NCBI RefSeq assembly: GCF_037038585.1 | Contig: NC_092541.1 | Span: forward strand, 1,540,445 to 1,604,444 | DNA from: Patagioenas fasciata | Taxonomy: Eukaryota > Chordata > Aves > Columbiformes > Columbidae | Direction: 5' to 3' | DNA: 64,000 nucleotides | Part shown: in pieces, positions 23,057 through 33,800 of the stretch | Layout: the number at the start of each line of letters is the position of its first letter | How positions within the stretch are numbered: the first letter of the stretch is position 1 | Notes under the pieces: generated by a model | The model's input: the letters and a program-made list of their open reading frames with translations, nothing else | The model's database searches: none | What the model was told of the DNA's origin: nothing | Made by a program: the position numbers and the translations under genes

Positions 23057-23064
23057 CCACGTCA
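23057..23064 (-). promoter_or_regulatory. Unfolded-protein-response element-like site (TGACGTGG)
   Basis: Plus-strand CCACGTCA reads TGACGTGG on the minus strand, in FKBP10 orientation and about 245 bp upstream of its ATG. TGACGTGG is the established core bound by ATF6 and XBP1 in ER stress genes. The exact match next to an ER foldase makes function plausible, but an 8-bp match alone is weak. Confidence 0.45.
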
Positions 23065-24225
23065 CGAGGCTTTCATTGTCTTTTTTTCTTCTCTATTTTT
23101 TGGGCAGTTCCTTCTGCAAAGGAAGAAGTCGGAGATATTCGGAAGCAAGTTTGTGCAGCTGGAGTCCCATCCCAGCCCCGCTCGCTCCGGGTCCTAGCGC
23201 TGGCTGCGCTCCTCCCATAGCCAAGATGCTGCTACTCGGTCCCTGGCGATCAGGCAGAGTAAATATAAGCAAATAACTGTTTTAATAAGAGCTACTGCTC
23301 TTCAGTTTGGTGCTGGCAGATCTTTTATTGAGTGGCAATGCTTAAAAATGTGAAATTACCCCTCTGACAGTCTTACACAAATAGGAACAGCACTAAATGC
23401 ACGCAGACGTGTTGCCCGCACATCCCTGCTCCCCCGAGACCAGGAGATGGGCATCGCGGTGAGAATCCTTGGCAAGTCCCTGGTGGGAAATATGACAGTC
23501 CATAAACCCAAATCTGGCTTCTCTGGCTACTCCTGAGAGCAAAAGCTCAAGCAAAGCGCTGTCGACTCCCTCAAGCCCAGCCCAGGGATGCTCTGCAGCT
23601 CCCCAGTGCAGCACCAGCAGCTTGGGGGCACTCGGGGCTCTTGTCATGGCACAGCAAGGTTGGGGTCTGACTCTGGGCAAGTGAGTGCTTACTTAGGGGT
23701 GACAGCACCCCAGCCTGCATGCTATTGAGCTGCTTGTCCGCAGGGAGGTGCCGGGCACTGCTAACGGCCTCAGCAGCGTTCTGGCTCCTGCCAGCACCAC
23801 TGTCCAGCCGGCAGCAAAGCGCTGGGCTTGGGCTGGGGCCAGCGTGGCCATGCCAAGGCCTGGCGCGGCGCGGGCCTGGGATCTGGCACGGCACGTGTGG
23901 CCTCTGGCTTGGCACCCGCCAGCAGCAAACCCAGCTCCGGCACAGCCAGGCTGGGGGATCCTGCCAGCGGCCGCACGCAGCGCAGTGTGACACCGGGTGC
24001 ACCCTGCGGTGCCCCTGGGCTGCGGGACAGGGCGCACCCCAGCACACCCCACTGTGCAGTGTGAAGCGCTGAGCACATCCCGGGGGCCCTGCGGCTCCCA
24101 GCGCACCCACAGCACCCCAAGAGCACCCTCTGGAGCACGCAGCACCCCGAGAGTGCGGGGCATGGAGTGACTCCCCGCAACGCGAGCGACCGAGCCCGCT
24201 GTGGGGAGGGCGCAGCGCTGCGCGA

Positions 24226-24241
24226 CCCCCCCCCCCCCCCC
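24226..24241. repeat. 16-bp poly(C) run
   Basis: Sixteen consecutive cytosines lie about 140 bp upstream of the P3H4 start codon. Such runs are often length-polymorphic and can be assembly errors. Confidence 0.9.
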
Positions 24242-24381
24242 GAGCGCACCCCGCGGGCGCTGCGCCAGCCGCGCAGAGCCGCACTAAGACCCTGCGCGCA
24301 CCGCCGCGCACCGCCCCCTTCCCCGCGCCGCCCGCCCCCCTGCGCGGAGCGCTGCGCGGCCAGTGCGCGGCGGCGGCGGGG

Positions 24382-27300
24382 ATGGGCGGTGCGGCGCTGG
24401 CGCTGCTGCTGCTGGCGGCGGGGCCGTGCGCGGCGCAGTACGAGGAGTACAGCGTGCGCGGATTCCCCGCGGCCGCGCTGGAGCCGCTGCAGCGCGCCTA
24501 CGCGCGGGCGCTGGAGCATTACGCGGGTGCGGAGTGGGCGGAGAGCGCCCGGGAGCTGGAGGCCAGCCTGCGCCTTCACCGCCTGCTCCGCGACAGCGAG
24601 GCGCATTGTCACCGCCGCTGCGCCGCGCCCGCGGAAGGGGACCCCGCGGAGGAGCCCCACGCGGAGGAGGAGCCCGCGGCGTGGGAGTGGGAGCGGGAGC
24701 TGCAGCTCTTCGGGCAGCTGCTGCGCCGGGCCGGCTGCCTGCGCGCCTGCAAGCGCGACCTGCCCGTTTTCCAGCTGCGCTACCCCCCCGCGCAAACGCT
24801 GCGCGACTTCCAGCGCCGCCAGCCCTACCAGTACCTGCACTACGCGCTCTTCAAGGTGAGGGGCCCCGCGGGCGTGCAAATGCCGCGCAACGTGGCAGGG
24901 GGTGGGAGTGAGGGGCTTCCATGGGCTGGCGGTGGTGGGTGTCCGGTATCGGCGTCCTGTCCTGCACTGCTCGGATCTGCAGCTCCTCTTCTACCCGCTA
25001 TCCTGTGCCCCTCTGCTCAGCCCCGCCATCGGTCACACCCCCATTTGTGCCTAATCCTGCACCCCTCATCCTGCACCCCTCATCCTGCACATCTGACACC
25101 CTCCTGGCTCCTCCATCCTGCCCCTGCGCCATGGCACGTCAGCATCATCTGGGATGCATCAAGCAGGACGTGAGGGGTGCGCCCGGGACTGGGGGCCACT
25201 GTGGTTTTGTCCCCACTGCCACCCTTGCGTTGCCCTTGTCCCCCAAGGTCCTCCTGGCCTGGCAGAGGGGAGGGGGACACAGGGGATGCCCCAGCTGAGG
25301 AGCCCGATCTGGTGGGTCTGATGCCACTGTGATTGCTGTGGGACATGTGTCTGGATGCTCCATCAGGGAGAAACGCTTTCTTGGGCTCACAGGGCAGAAG
25401 TGGAGGGAGGTTTTGTAAGGGATCAACCTGGGGTGACCCCCCCGCTTTGGCCAGAGCAGCTCTGGCGGGGGACCCTTCCCTCCCCAGGCACTGGTGCTGG
25501 TCGGGGTCCCAAGCTGCGCCACTGGCCGGCTGCCGGTGAAGATGCTGCTTTAGTGCTTAGCGCTGCTGCCCCGCTCACCTGGCAGGGGTGAGGGACAGCG
25601 TGGCCTAGATCCTTAATGCCTTTTCCTCTTGCTCGCTCTGGCCGAAACCCATTTCGTGGATGGTTTGTTCATCCCCCCCATAATCTCACTCCACTAATGT
25701 TGCAACCCGAGAGCTCAGAAAGCAGCAGGGAAGTGGGAGCAGCTTGGTGACAGTGCCCAAGAAGAGCGGATGGTGGATCAAACCCACAGCACGTGGATCA
25801 ACCCTAGCTGGATGTGGGGGTCCATGAGGGAATGAGCTTTCCCGGCTCCCACCACAGGCACAGAGGGGGACATTGGTGTGGCTGGGTTTATGTGTTGTCC
25901 GCAGACCCAGATTCTGTCTGTCCATCTCTGCCAGTGGATGGTTGTGCAGTCCAGGTCCGGCTGGGTGCTGAGCTCCCCGGTTGCCCCCCGGCAGCCTGCT
26001 GCACCAGCTCTCCCTCCCTCCCCAGTCAAACAAGATCGAGAAAGCGGTGTCTGCTGCCCACACCTTCCTGCAGAAGAACCCTAACCATGAGATGACCTTG
26101 AGGTACCTGAACTATTACAGGACGATGCTGGATGTGGATGAATACCTGGTCGACCTGGAGGCTCAACCCTACGAGGTGACGGGGATGGGGCAGGAGAGGG
26201 ATTCCCGTGGCTCGGTGTGTGCTTAGTCCTGCTGAACCCCCAGAGCAGCGGCTCTCCCTCGCTCAGCCCTGCTTGCCCACCTCCTGCCCCAAAAAGAGCA
26301 TTGCTGGGGATGGAGCCACCTTGGGGGGAGTGGGTCAGGTTGGTGCTGCAGGTGGGCAGAGCCGGGCTGCAGCACCTGGCAGAGAGGTGAGCGGTGCCCA
26401 CTTGATCCCCGGCAGCCGATATTCGTGCGGTCGGTGAAGCTGTACAACAACGGGGATTTCCGGAGCAGCGCGGCCGACATGGAGCAGGCGCTGGCCGAGT
26501 ACTACAAGGCGTACGAGGACTGCCTGGCCGGCTGCGAGGGCGCCTACGAGCTGCAGGAGTTCAAGGACTTCTACCCGGCCATCGCAGGTGAGCGGGCAGG
26601 GGGCCGGGGGCTGGCAGGCTGGTGGGGGGGAGCTGGGGGTCACAGCGCCTGACGCCTCCCCCCAGACCACTTTGTGAGCGTGCTGCAGTGCAAGGTGGAC
26701 TGCGAGACCGAGCTCACCCCCAACGTGGGCGGCTACTTCGTGGAGAAGTTTGTGGCCACCATGTACCACTACCTGCAGTTTGCCTACTACAAGCGTGAGT
26801 GCCAGCGGGAGCCGGGGGGCTCAAGGGGCACGCTGGGGTGCTGCGGAGCCCTGGGCGGGGTGTCACCCAGCACTGCTCCTTGCAGTGAACGACGTGCGGG
26901 ACGCGGTGCGCAGTGTCTCCAGCTACATGCTCTTTGACCCGGGCGATGCCGTGATGCAGCAGAACCTGGTCTATTACCGCTTCCACCGCGAGCGCTGGCG
27001 CCTGCAGGAGCAGGACTTCGAGCCTCGGCCGGTGAGGACCCCCCAGCGCCCCATCCCACAGCTCTGCTGCTGGCAGAGGAACTGATGTGCCCCCTGCTCC
27101 CTCCCTGTGCCCAGGAAGCCGCCCGCTACCACAACCGGACAGCCGCCCAGAAGAAGATGCTGGAGTTCGCCAGGCAGTACCTGCAGGCTGACGATGAGGT
27201 CGGTGTCAGCCCCGGCACGGGGTGCAGCAGCTGCTTTTGGGGGTGCTGGGTGGTGCGGGGGGGTGCTGTGAGTACTCTGGACCAGGGCCCTTCCTCAGGG

Positions 27301-27543
27301 AGGGGGATCTGAGCCCCAAACCAGCCCTGGAGAAGAGGCTGTGGCCGGGGCCGCTGAGCCCCGCTGCCTCATCCCGCCCGTCCCGTGCTGCAGATGGAGG
27401 TGGACGGCAGCGAGGGGCTGGAGACGCGGGACCTGCCCTCCGACGGCGAGTTCGAGGGTGAAGGTGACTACGAGGAGAGCTTCTTCGCAGACTGGTGGCA
27501 GGAGCCCAAGACCAAAGGGGACAAAGCCGATCAAGGTTCCTGA
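24382..27543 (+). CDS. P3H4: Prolyl 3-hydroxylase family member 4 (SC65), non-catalytic, complete
   Basis: SC65 is an ER protein that with P3H3 and lysyl hydroxylase 1 supports lysine hydroxylation of collagen helices. Exons are 24382-24855, 26026-26175, 26416-26587, 26666-26794, 26886-27031, 27115-27198 and 27394-27543, phases consistent, 434 aa (human 437). Order: a signal peptide ([18 protein letters not shown]), then leprecan/TPR-like helical repeats with paired cysteines ([32 protein letters not shown]). The conserved block [20 protein letters not shown] follows, and then an acidic C terminus ending near [18 protein letters not shown]. There is no 2-oxoglutarate dioxygenase domain, as in the family member P3H4. 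The first exon is extremely GC-rich. The last residues are uncertain: reading through gives a stop at 27541-27543. A weak donor GTTCCT at 27536 could instead splice to an exon at about 27611 ending ETLQ. Confidence 0.94.
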
Positions 27544-28344
27544 TGCTGTGCCGCAGGGTGGGGGGGGTCCTGCCGGTGCCCCGGTGCCATCGAGCCCTCC
27601 TTGTTTGCAGAGACCCTGCAATGAGCCAGGCGAAGGGGCGCCTGGCTCCAGCGGAACTGGACAGCGGTGGCTCTGCGATGCCATCCCAGGGACACCGGGC
27701 TTGGGGCTCCTGCCAGCTGTCACGCAGAAACTCCGACTCGCAGGGAAAGCTGGCTTTGCCGTCTGGACCTCTGCTGCCCTGAGCGCAGCCCGATTCCCTT
27801 TGGTGGAGCCCCAGCACCACCAAACCTCCCCACCTACTCTGGACCTCGCCCTGGGCCACCACTGTCCCCGGTGTCCCCAGGAGCCCTGGCTTGTGGCAGT
27901 GCCCTGCAGCACCGGGGTTCTGTGAGTGGTGTGTGAGGACCGACCTCATGTTGTTTTGAGGGGTTTGGGGGGTGCCCCCGCTCTGGGAGCAATGCACGGT
28001 GCTGCCGGAGCCAGGTGTGTGTGCCGGTCCTGCCCCTGCTCAGGGCTCCCCGGGGCTCCTACCCTGGTGCCTCCGGCCTCCCGTCTGCCCTGCCAGCCCC
28101 TGGAGCCCGGGGTCCCTTCGGAGCCCACGGCTCGGTGCTACAACGGGTTTCCCGGTGTGCCGGCGTCCCCGTGCCACTGTGCGGCTGCAGCCCGGTGAGG
28201 CTGCGTCGCCCATGCCCTGCATGTGCCTTCAATTGTCACCACACCAGCCCTCTGTAGCCTTAAGCTCCGTTAATTTAATACTTCCCGACTTGCACAGTCG
28301 CTTTTTTTGTTTTATATTTACTGGTGCTGAACTTTTTAAATAAA
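27544..28344 (+). other. P3H4: P3H4 3' UTR
   Basis: Non-coding GC-rich sequence runs from the stop codon to the AATAAA at 28339-28344. If the weak donor at 27536 is used, part of this becomes a last intron and a four-codon exon tail near 27611-27624. Confidence 0.6.
28339..28344 (+). terminator. P3H4 poly(A) signal
   Basis: AATAAA lies in an A/T-rich island (CTTTTTAAATAAAATCTGG) within otherwise GC-rich sequence, about 0.8 kb after the P3H4 stop codon. Confidence 0.75.
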
Positions 28345-30550
28345 ATCTGGACCAGTCTTTTCACGGCTGCCTCCAGCTTGGGGTTCCCTGGCACTGGGGT
28401 GTGCTGGCACCGCGGGAGCTGGGTGCTCAGGGTGGGAGACACCCGGCTGTGGGAGAGACAGGGATGGGTTGGGGGGCTGGATGCCCCCATGAAGTAGGGG
28501 AGACCCCATGGGGGACTTGGGGACCTGGGGAGCCTTGGGGGCCATGAGAGCAACCAGGCTCTTGTGGGGCTGGGGGGTCCCTGAGGGGGCCACAACCGCA
28601 ACTGGGACCCTTATGGGGATGTGTGACCCCCATTGTGCAGGTAAGGCTGGGGGTAGGCACTGGAAGGTGGGGGCAACTTGTCTCACCCCAATATGTGTGT
28701 TTGGGGTGTGATGTGCATCACCTGCTGGTTGGTTTTGGGGGGTGCATCATCTTGCTGCTGCTCCAGAGGGTGCAGCCTGCGTGCCCCGATACTGGTCCAG
28801 GGTGACAGGGTGGGACAAACCCCTCCCACTTGTATCAGGGTGTTTTGGAGCCCATTTTGTAAGCCGCCATCACTGCTGACAATATCCCTGAACATCCCAT
28901 CATCACTTCTTCCTCCCGCACCAGGTCCAATCCTGCTCCCTGTGGAAATTGGCTGCGAGGACTGAAACCGAGAGGCTGAATCACCGCGTTGGCCCGGGGG
29001 AGAGAAGGGAAGGAAGGGGGTGGTGGGGAGGCTGCCAGCACCCCACCCTGCCCTGCCCCGGAGCTCCTGTTTGCCAGGGCTTTCCCAGCTCTGCACTGGG
29101 GCCAGGCACTGGGATGGGGGACAGGACTGAACCCCCAGACCCGCAGGCAGGGCTCGGGGCTCAGGGCAGAGCTAAGGGAAGGCAGCACTGTTGGTGGGAG
29201 CTGCCCATTGCCGCCCTATGCAGGGCAGGGCTGTCCTGTCCCTTGGGAGGAGCGGGGTTTGTCACCGATGGGTCACGGCCACCCTTGGGAGGGGAACCCC
29301 AGCCCTTCGGGGTGCGGCCGGCGGCGTTAGCGCCTGGATCAGCGGGAAGCGCTCAGCCCAGCGTGCTGGCGTCGCGGCCCCGGGGGGGCAAAGGCTTGTT
29401 TATCTTCCCAACAAGCCAGGAGAGGGTGGCACAGAGTGGCCTCCACCCTGCTCTGACAGGTGCCCGGGCACCTGCGTCCCCTCTCAAGCCTCAAACTCAC
29501 GTTGGGGCACATGGCTCCTTGCTCCTGCTCCTCTTCAAGCACTGGGTGAAGCCACTTGCATCCTCGGGCCGGGGTCTCTGGGGTCGCCTCGGTGCTCCCA
29601 TCGCAGCTGCTGGGTGCAGAGGTGCTGGGTCCGGTGCTCTCAGTAGCACCGGGCAGGAGCAGCAGGGTGACCCTTGCAGTGGCCAGGGCTGAGGGCACGG
29701 CCACTGTCCCCTGTGGTGTGCAGAGCTGGGCTGCGGGGAGGTGCAGGGGGGCAGAGGTGGGATGCAGGGACACAAGCAGGGACACAGAGTTGGGATTCAG
29801 GGGCATGAGCCTGCAGGACTCCGTGGGTTAACACCAGGAGGGCAGCACTGTGTTTCCCGACTCCCCGACCTTGACCAAGAAGGAACATAAATGAGGTTTT
29901 TGCCCATTATCTCAGCTGTGCCATGTGCTCCTTCCCTCCTCGTGCCCGGGGACTCTCGCTGTGCCCCGGATCCCCCGCTCTGCGCACAGCAATGAAATCC
30001 CATTTCCTCGCAGGGGTGTTTGAAGCTCTGTCTGTCGCCTCCCTCCAGAGCTGTGAATTCCCGACTGAGCGCCTGCAGCCAGACATGGCAGAGGACTGCG
30101 CGGGGGCTGGTGATGGGAGGGTGCAGGATGTGTCTCCTCGCCCCCATTCCCAAATCTGGGGAGCAGGAGGCCTGGGAATCCCCACCGTGGGCTGGGACGT
30201 GCAGTGGTGCTGGGCGCGGTTGAGCTGGGAGGCGGCAGCAGCACCCGGCTGGACCAGTCTGGCCAGGGACAGGGTGACACGGGCTGTCGGCAGCGTCAGC
30301 CACCCCAGCCCTTCCCCAGCGCCTCTCGCTACCGAGCGCCTGCCTCAGTTTCCCCACCCGGGCGGTGCGGAGCCCCTTCTCGGGGCTGGATGATGCTCCA
30401 AGGTTGGACCCTGCCCCGCTGCAGCCCCCACAGGACCGCGGTCCCCGCACCCCACGTACGTGCCCCGGGGGTCCCCGCACCCCCGGGGCTGCCCTGCCCA
30501 GGTACGTCCCGGCCCCGCCCCCCGTGCAGGCTCCGCCCCTGCCCCGCCCC
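28345..30550. other. Intergenic, P3H4 to JUP
   Basis: About 2.2 kb of GC-rich sequence, with G-rich tracts. The open frames on both strands have no recognisable domain, conserved motif or clean splice partners. I see no gene, RNA or clear transposon here. Confidence 0.5.
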
Positions 30551-30810
30551 GTGACGTCACCCAGGTGCTCCCCCTCGCCGCCGCGCCCTTCCCCGCCCAC
30601 CGCTGCACCCCGCCCACCCCTCCCCGCTGTCCAATCGCCTCACGGTGAAGGGCGGGTCGACCGCGCCCCCGCCAATAGAGAGCGGATAAACACGTCCGAC
30701 GGGGGCGGTGCCCGGCGGGCCGCGGGACTGATGGGCGTGCGGGCGGTCCAATAGCGATCCGCTGCCGAGGGGGCGGGGCTTGTTCTGGGGCGGGGCAGGG
30801 CGGGGCCGGG
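30551..30810 (+). promoter_or_regulatory. JUP: JUP CpG-island promoter with CRE, three CCAAT boxes and GC boxes
   Basis: A palindromic CRE, TGACGTCA, is at 30552-30559 inside GTGACGTCAC. CCAAT boxes are at 30631-30635, 30672-30676 and 30748-30752. A cluster of GGGGCGGGGC-type GC boxes is at 30770-30807, just upstream of the presumed first exon. There is no TATA box. The CpG-dense region runs from about 30400 to 31450. Assignment to JUP rests on orientation and the donor site at 30889. Confidence 0.7.
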
Positions 30811-30888
30811 CGCGAGAGGCTGCTCGCCTTTTGTTCGGGCAGGAGCGGGGCGGGCGGCAGAGTCCGCGCAGGGGCAGCCGCCGCGCAG
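30811..30888 (+). other. JUP: Probable non-coding first exon of JUP
   Basis: A strong donor (CGCAG|GTGAGC) at 30888/30889 directly follows the GC-box cluster, and no in-frame coding sequence links it to the first JUP coding exon. The 5' boundary is approximate. JUP having a non-coding first exon far upstream agrees with mammalian JUP. Confidence 0.55.
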
Positions 30889-33800
30889 GTGAGCGGGGCC
30901 GGGACGGGGCGCGCCCGCAGGGCTGGGCCTGGAGCCCGGGAGGGTGCGGGGCCGGAGCGGGGCCGGGGCAGCCGGACGTCCCGCACTGGGAAGCGCTGGT
31001 GTTGGGCGGGCTCCGCTGTGCGGGGCTGGGGAGCGGCCGCGCTCGGGGCTGAATCTGGGAGGAACCGGGTGTCCGAACTGGGCAGCACCAGATGCCCCGA
31101 GTCGGTCCCGGTGCTGCGCTGCTCGCAGGCGGCAGAGCCGGCGCGGAGCCGTGTGCTGCCCGTGAGCCCCGGTCGTCCCGCGTGGGGCCGGGGCGAGCGC
31201 TGCGGTTGTCAGCGGCCGGGCTCAGCCTGCGCCGAGCCGGGCGGGTGGGTCCCCGGGGCGAACCCCCGCGGGCGTCCGGGCTGTCCCGGTCCCTTCTCCC
31301 TGCCCAGCGCTGCAGGAGCGAGTTTCCAAGTTGCGACCCCGCTCCCTGGTATGAGGCGGTGGCTTCGTCCCCGGCCCCGCCCGGGCGCGCTCGGTGTCTC
31401 CGCTCCGCGGGCGAGGCCTTGGCACGCTGCTCGCCCAGGTGGCCGTTGTGGCTCTTACGTAAACCGTGGCTGCTGGGTGCCTTGAGTCATCCCGGTGGCC
31501 ACACGCTGCCGACACACCCGCTCGGGGCTGCCCCGGGGACCCCTCGGTGCTGCTGTCCCCAGCCGGTGGGCTGCCCCTCACCTTCAGCAAAGTGCTTTCC
31601 CAGGCTGCTGCGCTTGGGGGTCCCAGGGGGCTCAGAGGGGCTGGGGATTCCTGGCATCACAAATGGGTGTTTGGCACCACTCGGTGGGGGGGTTCCCAGC
31701 TGAGACCCCGCAAGCAAGGGAACGCGGGTGGAGCGAAACTCTGCTGTCTTTTTGTCTGGCTTTTGGAGAGGAAAGAGCACTCTAATTGCGTTAGCTGAGC
31801 GATTAGCTTAATTAATCAGGTTTACAGCACAGATGAAAGGATAATGCTGAAACGTTGCTGGGAGTTGCCCGGAGAGGGAAAACGTAAGCTGTCGTACAAG
31901 CAACTCGAAGAGATGTTTGTGCTGTGAGAGAAGCATGAATGGTGGCCAGGAGGGCACGGCAGCCTGCAGGGGACAGTGCCAGGTGACCATGACCATACGG
32001 GTGTGAGGACACCAGCCTGTACCCACTCTTGCTGGGCAGCAGTGTCCCTGCACCCCCCAGCTTTCCCATGGAGTGTCTGGATGAGCCCCGTGTCTGAGAT
32101 GCTGTTCCCTGTGCCAAAAGGACGCTGAGGGTCAGGGACGCCCATGACCCAGCTGGGTCCGGCCCCTGTGGTGGCTGCGCCTCCTGCTCCAGCCCACGTC
32201 GTGCTGGTTTTGGCGCTGGTGCCGCTTGCCAGCTCTGACACCCGGCAGTCTCGCAGCCGTCTGCCATCGGGCTGACGGGGAGCCGGGGGCGAAGCGTCTC
32301 GGTGCCAGCTGCCGCGGGGCTGGAGCGGTGCCGGGGCTGCCGGGGGCGTTCGCTTGGGGCTGTCATCCGCATCCAGGGCAGGTGCGGTGCCTGCGGGGTC
32401 TGCTCCTGGCCCCGGGTCTCAGGGGGAAAAGGAGTCTGGCCCAGCCATACTGCCCAGTAACAGCACCGTGAGATATATAAGGTCCCTTCCTGTGTCCTTG
32501 CAGGTGTTTTATCAGAGTTGGCTGGAAGGGTGCGGGGTATCCACAGAAACTGTTTGCCTATCTGAAGCCTGTAATCTTTCATTGCTTTGGAGGATTTCCA
32601 CAAAGTGTCATGAAAAACCCATTTTACTGCTCATTTGGCTTAAACAAGTTGGCCATCGGGATGGGAATGCTCAGAGCTCCTGGCAACAACGCCTGTGGAG
32701 TGTTTTCCCCTCCCAGGCTGGCTCCTGCGCGGGTGCTGGGGGAGATGTGGGTCCCCAATGCTCAGGGGACTTGCGGGGCGCTGTGGGAAGGTGGGGTGGC
32801 TGCGGCAGGGCCCTCCCTTCCAGACAATGGCGTTTACGGTCTATTGTCTGGGCGATGTGGCGTGTCCTCTCCAGCTCCAGGAAGCTTGTGCATCCCTGGC
32901 GGGGCCAAACTGGGCTGCTGGGGCGGGGGTGTCTACCAGGGCGATTTGTGCACCGTGCTGGGAGCCTCGACCACCTTGGCAGTGTGGGCAGCTCATGGCT
33001 CAGCTGCAACCGGGGACCTTGGAGGATTTCCCCTCTGGTCCCAGTGCTGTGTTTCAGTGTAATAGTCGGTGTTGTCCTAATCCCATTAACTCTCCCCTTT
33101 GTTTCCCCCACCTGAAATCCTCAAGCAGCTGGGGCAGGCGGCTGCGGTGCAGCTGCACGGCTCCTTCTGCTGAGGCTGTTCCTGTGACCATGGCTTCCTT
33201 TCCAGGCCGTGCTTTGGTGTGGGAGCACTTGATGGGATTTGGCTTTTTATCGCGCTTCCAGATCTCCGGGGTCGGAGACGGCGCTTCTGCCGGGCTCGCG
33301 GATGGCAGAGCCTTCGGAGCCGAGCTGCCCTCGGCCCCCGCTTTGCGAGCAGGGGGGAGCGGGGGTTCTTTGCGGAGAACTTGCAAGACTTCAATTGCAG
33401 CATCGGCACAGAGGCTTGTGCTGGTCTTGAAGGTTTAAATTAAACCGGCTTCTAATTAACAGAAGTTAAAAAGAAATTTAATTTCTATTAAAACTGCAAG
33501 TCTACCTTGGGCTTCAGCTTTTGCCTTGATTTCAGCTGGTGCTTTCCCACCTTGACAGGCTGCCTGGGGCACCCAGTGTCACCCAGAGTGGAGGTTTGGG
33601 TAGTGGCTTTGTCTCGTGAGCCCATGGGGTGTCCCAGGTTGGGCTGGGCAGGTGGAAGCAGCTGGGATGGCAGCTGGGGAGGACACGAGGGCTGCGGCGG
33701 TGCCTTGAATCTCAGCAGCGTTCCCTGCTTTGAGAGGGTTGGTTTTACCCCACTACCCCATAGAAGTGGTTTGGCGAAGCAGCAGAGGATGTCAGGGGCA

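Larger units (their letters stand above)
22814..24381. promoter_or_regulatory. Shared head-to-head promoter region, FKBP10 (-) / P3H4 (+)
   Basis: The 1.57 kb between the two start codons has two GC/CpG-rich ends (22800-23040 next to FKBP10; 24160-24381 next to P3H4) and a less GC-rich middle. No TATA box is placed convincingly for either gene. A run of 16 cytosines lies at 24226-24241 on the P3H4 side. Specific motifs are listed separately. Confidence 0.6.

Noticed and set aside
23770-24879. A 369-codon minus-strand open frame over P3H4 exon 1 and its promoter
   Set aside because: It is antisense to a conserved exon with extreme GC content, a common source of long antisense frames. No domain is seen.
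24382-27543. P3H4 as an active prolyl 3-hydroxylase
   Set aside because: The protein ends before any dioxygenase domain and has the SC65 length. No His-x-Asp iron-binding motif region is present.
28345-30550. An additional gene between P3H4 and JUP
   Set aside because: Open frames of up to about 270 codons exist, but none has a known motif, a consistent splice structure or a promoter of its own.
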